Source of the DNA: Eurosta solidaginis
Taxonomy: Eukaryota; Arthropoda; Insecta; Diptera; Tephritidae
NCBI RefSeq assembly: GCF_040869045.1
Contig: NC_090319.1
Coordinates: 305,586,998-305,650,997, forward strand
Length of the DNA stretch: 64,000 nt
Reading direction: 5' to 3'
Shown: in pieces, positions 57,800-64,000 of the stretch
Numbering within the stretch: the stretch's first letter is position 1
Layout: each line of letters begins with the position of its first letter
The notes under the pieces: generated by a model
Told to the model about the DNA's origin: nothing
Database searches by the model: none
The model's input: the letters and a program-made list of their open reading frames with translations, nothing else
Made by a program: the position numbers and the translations under genes

Positions 57800-58690
57800 C
57801 ACCCATTGTGTTGGTAAAAAAAACGGACAATGGCGAATGTATATCGATTATACACAGCTTAATGCAAAGTCTATTCCAGATGCATACCCTTTACCACGAA
57901 TTCATCACATCCTTGATCGACTGCGTAATGCAAAATACTTTAGTAGCATTGATGTTAAGGATGGATACTGGAAAATACCGATGTATGAAAATAGTAAACA
58001 CTTTACTGCATTTACTGTACCTGGTCGTGGACTTTTTCAGTGGCATGTAATGCCATTTGGTTTACATTCAGCTCCAGCCACCTTTCAGCGAGCGTTGGAG
58101 AAAGTAATCGGTGCTGATCTTGAGCCTTTTGTTTTCGCTTACTTGAACGATATCATTGTCACTGGTAAAACGTTCGCAGAGCATAAAGCTATGTTGGCGG
58201 AAGTATTTCGCAGGCTACGAGCAGCTAATCTGAGAATTAATGTCGACAAATGTTCATTTTTCACTAGGAAAGCTAAATATCTTGGTCATATGATTAGTGA
58301 AGATGGAGTTCATACGGATCCTGAAAAGATCGATGCTATAACAAACTTGCATGTACCGGAAAATATTCGTGAATTCATGGTATCGAAGATTTGTACCAGA
58401 TTATGCTAAAATTGCTCGTCCCCTTAATCATTTATTGCGGAAAGAGTCAAAGTGAGAATGGAAGGAGGAACATCAAAAGGCCTTTGATGACCTTAAAAAC
58501 AAATTCCCAGAAGCACCAGTTTTGGCATGTCCTGACTTTACTCAGAAATTCACTATGCAAACTGACGCCAGCGACTATGGTTTAGGATCTGTTTAACACA
58601 AAATATTGATGGAAAAGAACAAGTTATTGCATACGCCAGTCGACATTTGAGCACCGTTGAATTAAAGTTTTCTGCAACGGAGAAGGAATA
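57800..58690 (+). pseudogene. RT and RNase H of the 55-kb element, damaged
   Basis: The main frame 57837-58409 has MYIDYTQLNAKSIPDAYPLP, SIDVKDGYWKIPMYE, MPFGLHSAPATFQRALEKVI and a palm box AYLNDIIV, where Asn replaces the first Asp of YxDD. After NIREF the sequence is deleted and shifted. RNase H pieces (TDASDYGLGSV; EQVIAYASRHLSTVELKFSA) follow in two frames with a stop near 58595. Then most of the RNase H end and the integrase start are lost. Confidence 0.86.
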
Positions 58691-59672
58691 AGGAAAATAA
58701 CTATTCGGCTCAAGAATCGATATTATTGGCCAGGTATGCATCGTGATATATATAAGCGTTATGTACAGCAATGTGAATCATGTCAAAAATATAAAGTGTC
58801 ACAACAACGTCCTGCGGGAATTATGCATTCAGAGATACCTAAAGAACCATGGGAAGTATTATGTGCTGACTTTATCGGTACCTTACCCCGATCTAAACAT
58901 GGCAATTCGACACTTTTGGTATTTTTTGACAAATTTTCGAAATGGGTAGAATTGGTTCCTTTACGTTCTCCAACCACAAGCAACTTGTGTAAGGCATTTC
59001 GAGAACGTATACTTTCACGATTTGGAGTTCCAAAAACGTTTTTATCCGACAATGGTACTCAATTCACTAGTTCATCGGTATACAGCTCCATATATGCCCC
59101 AAGAAAATCCAACAGAGAGGGCTAATAGAACAATCAAAACATTGATTGCGCAATTTACTAACGGTGTACATAAGACTTGGGATGAACTTCTTCCCGAATT
59201 TATGTTGGCCATCAATACTGCGGTTTCAAACTCCACACTATATAGTCCTGCGTTTATTGTTCAATGTAGAGAGCCACGACTGCCAGCCGCTATTTATGAT
59301 CAAAATGTACAGCCGTTTCCGTCTTATATGGAAACAATTAATGAAAAAGTAACTCGACTTAAAGAGATATTCCAAATTGTTTGTAGAAATTTGGAACAAG
59401 CAGCAGAAACGCAAGCCAAATCATATAACTTTCGACGCCGTGAATGGAAACCAAAAATTGGAGACCAAGTATTACTTCGGCAACATCATATTTCCAATGC
59501 AGTAGAGAATTTTGCCACCAAGCTTGCACCTAAGTATGATGGCCCGTTTACAGTAACTGAGTTTGTTTCACCCGTAATTGTGAAATTGAAGAAGGAAACT
59601 GAGTCGAAATTCCGGACTGGTCATTTATCGCAGTTAAAGGCTTTTGTTTCCGGAAGAAGGGAGGAAATGTGA
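58690..59672 (+). pseudogene. Integrase of the 55-kb element, in two frames
   Basis: The frame 58736-59125 holds CESCQKYKVSQQRPAG (end of the zinc region), the first catalytic Asp in LCADFIGTLP and the second in LSDNGTQFTSS. A deletion and frameshift at about 59073 remove the segment before YTAPYMPQENPTERANRTIK, where the catalytic Glu lies in the frame 59022-59672. The C-terminal tail has VENFATKLAPKYDGPFTVTE, a gypsy-type integrase end. It stops 1 base after GGAGGAAATG at the 3' LTR. Confidence 0.87.
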
Positions 59673-59840
59673 AATACTTTCACATAATTACACTTGTTCT
59701 GCTATTTCATGAAATACTTTTAATATCTAATATTCTTTTGTTAAATCGTAAATGAGATTTTCAGGGTTTGAAATAAAAATAGAGTTGATTGTAAGCAAGC
59801 AAACCAGACTGTAACTACCCCGGATTCAATTATCTTTGCA
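59668..59840 (+). repeat. 3' LTR (173 bp)
   Basis: Preceded by the polypurine tract GGAAGAAGGGAGGAAA and followed by the duplication GCTG. It is the partner of 55129-55301. Confidence 0.92.
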
Positions 59841-59972
59841 GCTGTTATAATAACGAGGTTGAATAAGGATTGGTGTACCATAGTACAACCTTATTATAAG
59901 TTTTATTGCACATATAAAATTGCTTGGACTTATTATAAGACACCATCTCACTTCAAACTCCTTAATTCATAT

Positions 59973-60436
59973 TGTGACGAATATTAGCATCACTAAGTGA
60001 TACTAGCATCCCTAAGCTGATACCAAGCAACCACTGGTATGTACGTAAACAAATCAATCATCATTTAAAGACATACATACAAGGCAATGGAGAGATACTC
60101 CCAAACATATGTAAGCATCAGCCGAAGTAGTACTCACATACACACGCGCATCTGGCTGGTAACCATGCATGAAGTTCACGAAATTACTAGACCTTAGACG
60201 AAATGGGTGAACGAGGAAACCGAGAGTATAAAAGCAGCGCAAGCTGAGGCATGACGAAGCAGTTTTATTTAAACTCGCATTAGTTGTGAAGTAAGAGTTA
60301 TTGTGAAATACTCTCAAAGTAGGCTAATAAAGACCGTTTTGCATTATTGAATATTGGAGTTATATATTCAACAGTTTAGCGACTCGAACGTTAGCGGAAA
60401 GTTTGGAATAAGCGGAATTTCCCTAAATTCGTTACA
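59973..60436 (+). mobile_element. Solo LTR, ATAT target duplication
   Basis: The 464 bp start TGTGACGAATATTAGC and end AATTCGTTACA, with ATAT at 59969-59972 and 60437-60440. It has the same TATA element (GTATAAAAG near 60226) and end sequence as 20455-20939. No internal retrotransposon sequence is present. Confidence 0.88.
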
Positions 60437-60440
60437 ATAT

Positions 60441-61690
60441 TCATAATAACCTATTTCAGAACTTTATTTAACCGGGGAGTCACTCGTCGGCAGTGGTTCG
60501 GCCAGCGCAGAAAGTGTCATGAAAATATTTCCTCCAAAAAGAGGTTCTCAGACAATGTGGAATGTAGAGTTTACATCTTTCATGGGTTCTTGAAAAGGAC
60601 AAAAAGTATATTTCCTTATTGAAAATAGTTTTGTCGGCGTTCTTCTTTTGCAAATAAAAACCATTTACCTCAAACATATTACGAAAACTTATAGACTATA
60701 GTGGAGTTTTATTTATCATGTATCCCTTTTAAATTAAAACACAGATAGCATCTGCTAACTATTTTATTTTTTATGCAATTGGAGTACAAATTTATTTAAA
60801 TTTGTTCTTCTGTTATGTCTTTTATACAAAAAATGTATAAAACGCATAGACTTTTGCCCTGAAACTTTTAGCTTGTTTTCTTAGCCTTAAAATTTTTTAT
60901 TTATGCCGCTATTACCGTTTACAACTCAGTTGAAATTTTGCAATTTGGTATTACAGATTACAACTGAAGCTGTCAAAAAAAATGTCGGTTGAAGTTGTAT
61001 AGTCTTACAACTTTTTGTGGCATTACCGTATACAACATTGTGTTGGTGTAGTTATGTAGTTGTCAAAGATATCAAAATCTGACAACTGATTACTAGCAGT
61101 TGTCTCATACAATTTTGCAGTTGGCTGGAAAAAAGGTACAAGACGGTTCACCACCTAATTTTTAACAAAAATTGTCAAAGTTGGTATCAGAAAACACGTT
61201 TCGACCCCCGTTTTTAGAATCTGAAAGCCAAAATTAAAAATTTAATTTCTGTAATATTATTTCGTTCAAATTTTCATGTGGTTGTTGTATTTTGCCAGAT
61301 TTTTGGTACACGCCAATGCAGAAAGGTGTTGAACCCAACCAGTGTTATTTCTACAAATCGCGGCAGGAGGGTGCCAACGCAGAAAGGTGTTCTGTGGAAA
61401 AAACTATGGATCGGGCATCATATTTCGGACCTTATCGGAGCCATTTTATGGGTTTTTGTAAATATCTTTCGATAGAAATAAAATGTTTAATTCCCGCAGT
61501 CGGTTTCTTAAAACGGATGCCGAAACGTGTCTTTTGATACCACCTTTGATACTTTTTGAAAAAAATTAGATGAGGCACCTTCTTGTAAAACGTTTCAGGA
61601 AAAAATTAAAAAAAATGGAAAGCAAGTAATTAAACCTTTTTTAAATTCATTTAAACAATCTTTATAATCAGCAATTTTGTACACATTAAT
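60441..61690. other. AT-rich stretch without recognised gene
   Basis: A zone at about 60925-61140 is rich in ACAACT/AGTTGT phrases on both strands, possibly an old inverted-repeat element. At about 61307-61400 two CGCAGAAAGGTGTT-like phrases recall the middle of the foldback element at 56396-57150. Nothing coding is supported. Confidence 0.5.
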
Positions 61691-61693
61691 AGA

Positions 61694-64000
61694 AACAAGT
61701 AAGGAAGGTTAAGTTCGGGTGTAACCGAACATTACATACTCAGTTGAGAGCTATGGTGACAACATAAGGGAAAATAACCATGTCGGAAAATGAACCGAGG
61801 GAAACCCTGGAATGTGTTTGTATGACATGTGTATCAAATGAAAGGCATTAAAGAGTATTTTATGAGGGAGTGGGCCATAGTTCTATAGGTGGACGCCATT
61901 TAGGGATATAGCCATAAAGGTGGATCAGGGTTGACTCTAGAATGCGTTTGTACGATATGGGTATCAAGTGAAAGGTATTAATGAGTATTTTAAAAGGGCG
62001 TGGACCTAAGTTCTATAGATGGACGCCTTTTCGAGATATCGCCGTAAAGATGGACCAGGGGTGACTCTAGAATGCGTTTGTACGATATGGGTATCAAATG
62101 AAAGGTGTTAATGAGCATTTTAAAAGGGAGTAATCCTTAGTTCCAAAGGTGTTAATGAGTATTTTAAAAGGGAGTGGGCCTTAGTTCTATAGGTGGACGC
62201 CGTTTCGAGATATCGCCATAAAGGTGGGCCAGGGGTGACTCTAGAATTCGTTTGTGCAATATGGGTATCAAACGAAAGGAGTTAATGAGTAGTTTAAGAG
62301 GGAGTGGGCCTTAGTTCTATAGGTGGACGCATTTTCGAGGTATCGCAATAAAGGTGGACCAGGGGTGACTCTAGACTTTGTTAGTACGATATGGGTATCA
62401 AATCAAAGGTGTTAATGAGTATTTTTAAAAGGGAGTGGGCCTTCGTTTTATAGGTGTTCGCCTTTTCGAGATATCGCCATAAAGGTGGACCAGGGGTGAC
62501 TTTAGAATTTGTTTGTATGATATGGGTATCAAATGAAAGGTGTTAATGATTATTTTAAAAGGGCGCGGGGCTTAGTTCTATAGGTGGACCCCTTTTCGAG
62601 ATATCGCCATAAAGGTGGACCAGGGGTGACTCTAGAATTCGTTTGTGCAATATGGGTATCAAACGAAAGGAGTTAATGAGTATTTTAAGAGGGAGTGGGC
62701 CTTAGTTCTATAGGTGGACGCCTTTTCGAGATATCGCCATAAAGATGGACCAGGTGTGACTCTAGAATGCGTTTGTACGATATGGGTATCAAATGAAAGG
62801 TGTTAATGAGTATTTTAAAAGGGAGTAATCCTTAGTTCCATAGGTGGACGCCGTTTCGAGATATCGCCATAAAGGTGGGCCAGGGGTGACTCTAGAATTC
62901 GTTTGTGCAATATGGGTATCAAACGAAAGGAGTTAATGAATATTTTAAGAGGGAGTGGGCCTTTCTGGACCAGGGGTGACTCTAGACTTTGTTTGTACGA
63001 TATGGGTATCAAATGAAAGGTGTTAATGAGTATTTTTAAAAGGGAGTGAGCCTTCGTTCTATAGGTGTTCGCCTTTTCGAAGTATCGCCATAAAGGTGGA
63101 CCAGGGGTGACTCTAGAATGAGTTTGTACGATATGGGTATCAAATTAAAGGTATTAATGAGAGTTTTAAAAGGGAGTGTTGGTAGTTGTATATGTGAAGG
63201 CGTTTTCCAGATATCGACCAAAATGTGGACCAGGGTGACCCAGAACATCATCTGTTGGATACCGCTACTTTATTTATATATGTAATACCTGCCAAGATTT
63301 TAAGGGTTTTTTATTTCGTCCTGCAGAACTTTTTCATTTTCTTCTACTTAATATGGTAGGTGTCACAACCATTTTATAAAGTTTTTTCTAAAGTTATATT
63401 TCGCGTCAATAAAACAATCCAATTACCTTACCATATTTCATCCCTTTTTTCGTATTTGGTATAGAATTATGGCATTTTTTTCATTTTTCGTAATTTTCGA
63501 TATCGAAAAAGTGGGCGTGGTCATAGTCGGATTTCGTTCATTTTTCATACCAAGATAAAGTGAGTTCAGATAAGTACGTGAACTGAGTTTAGTAAAGATA
63601 TATCGATTTTTGCTCAAGTTATCGTGTTAGCGGCCATGCGGAAGGACAGACGGACGACTGTGTATAAAAACTGGGCGTGACATCAACCGATTTCGCCCAT
63701 TTTCACAGAAAACAGTTAACGCCATAATATCTATGCCCCTACCAAATTTCAAAAGGATTGGTTAATTTTTGTTCGACTTATGGCGTTAAAAGTATCCTAG
63801 ACAAATTAAATGAAAAAGGGCGGAGCCACGCCCATTTTTAAATTTTCTTTTATTTTTGTATTTTGTTGCACCATATCATTACTGGAGTTGAATCTTGACA
63901 TAATTTACTTATATACTGTAAAGATATTAAATCTTTTGTTAAAATTTTACTTTAAAAAAATTTTTTTTTAAAAGTGGGCGTGGTCCTTCTCCGATTTTGC
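61694..64000. mobile_element. Second copy of the AACAAGTAAGGAAGG-ended element, cut by the window edge
   Basis: The start AACAAGTAAGGAAGGTTAAG and the sequence after 63240 match 31226-32886 closely (GCATTTTTTTCATTTTTCG, AAGTGGGCGTGGTCATAGTC, GCGGAAGGACAG). Between them the roughly 130-bp internal repeat is amplified. No coding region is seen. Confidence 0.78.
61800..63245. repeat. About eleven tandem units of roughly 130 bp
   Basis: Each unit has GACTCTAGAATGCGTTTGTA, ATATGGGTATCAAATGAAAG, TTAATGAGTATTTTAAAAGG, GTTCTATAGGTGGACGCC and TTTTCGAGATATCGCCATAA. Unit starts (at the GACTCTAGA-like phrase) fall near 61809, 61934, 62071, 62240, 62371, 62501, 62632, 62761, 62890, 62982 and 63112. The copy at 31.3-31.6 kb has only two units. 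Confidence 0.88.

Larger units (their letters stand above)
55129..59840 (+). mobile_element. Ty3/gypsy retrotransposon, defective, with foldback insertion
   Basis: The LTRs are 173 bp each (55129-55301, 59668-59840), start TGTGAAATAC and end CA, and are flanked by GCTG (55125-55128, 59841-59844). The primer site TAGCGCCCAACGTGG at 55304-55318 fits tRNA-Lys with one mismatch. A polypurine tract (GGAAGAAGGGAGGAAA) ends at 59667. Gag, protease, RT, RNase H and integrase are in order but broken by shifts, stops and deletions. A foldback-type element interrupts it at about 56396-57150. The LTRs differ at several positions, so it is older than the 46-kb element. Lineage uncertain. Confidence 0.92.

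Noticed and set aside
62815..63251. Minus-strand frames of 65-71 codons with similar sequences
   Set aside because: They are translations of the tandem 130-bp units and repeat with them.

Overview
This window is eukaryotic and almost certainly from a higher (cyclorrhaphan) fly; a tephritid-type fruit fly is my best guess. The reasons are short GT-AG introns of 56-80 bp mixed with multi-kilobase ones, an AT-rich background, an insect-type kinesin-3 gene, and fly-type transposons (Osvaldo/Ulysses-like, mdg3/blastopia-like, pogo-like, foldback-like and gypsy-type solo LTRs). No bacterial genes, CRISPR arrays, rRNA genes or convincing functional tRNA genes were seen. The species is inferred, not shown.

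The only host gene I can support is on the minus strand between 25901 and 43178. It is a kinesin-3 family motor of the KIF16B/Klp98A type. Eleven consecutive exons keep an open reading frame of 1098 codons and encode, in order, a motor domain (P-loop, SSRSH, DLAGSE), an FHA domain, coiled coils, a low-complexity linker and the first part of a PX domain. The first coding exon (start of the motor) and the last coding exon(s) (end of the PX domain) were not found. They probably lie beyond the window or in a very long intron. Four introns (A/B, C/D, F/G, G/H) are swollen by transposon debris, including a LINE in antisense, a hAT-type MITE nested in another inverted-repeat element, an 11-bp-period satellite and a tRNA-derived SINE.

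Left part (1-25.9 kb): a LINE remnant with RNase H (140-2060); a complete but dead Osvaldo/Ulysses-like LTR retrotransposon on the minus strand (3764-13696) with 2.4-kb LTRs, CATT target duplication and tRNA-Lys-type primer site; two long elements ending in CCGGTTTTTC (15859-17617 and 21347-23111), each carrying nested insertions; a solo LTR (20455-20939); a LINE 3' fragment (23198-23905); and a small MITE (25579-25805).

Right part (43.2-64 kb): two nests of transposons. In the first, a non-coding element (45609-54413) contains a pogo-like DNA transposon (45934-about 53040), which contains an apparently intact mdg3/blastopia-like retrotransposon (46149-51822) with identical 280-bp LTRs and a single 1353-residue Gag-Pol that starts with a SAP-like motif. 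In the second, a decayed Ty3/gypsy element (55129-59840) has a foldback-type element inside its gag-protease region. Two further solo LTRs of the 20.4-kb family sit at 43399-43929 and 59973-60436. All three solo LTRs are flanked by ATAT. The right edge (61694-64000) is an element whose internal repeat of about 130 bp has expanded to about eleven units.

The genes do not form a pathway: this is one host gene embedded in layered mobile DNA.
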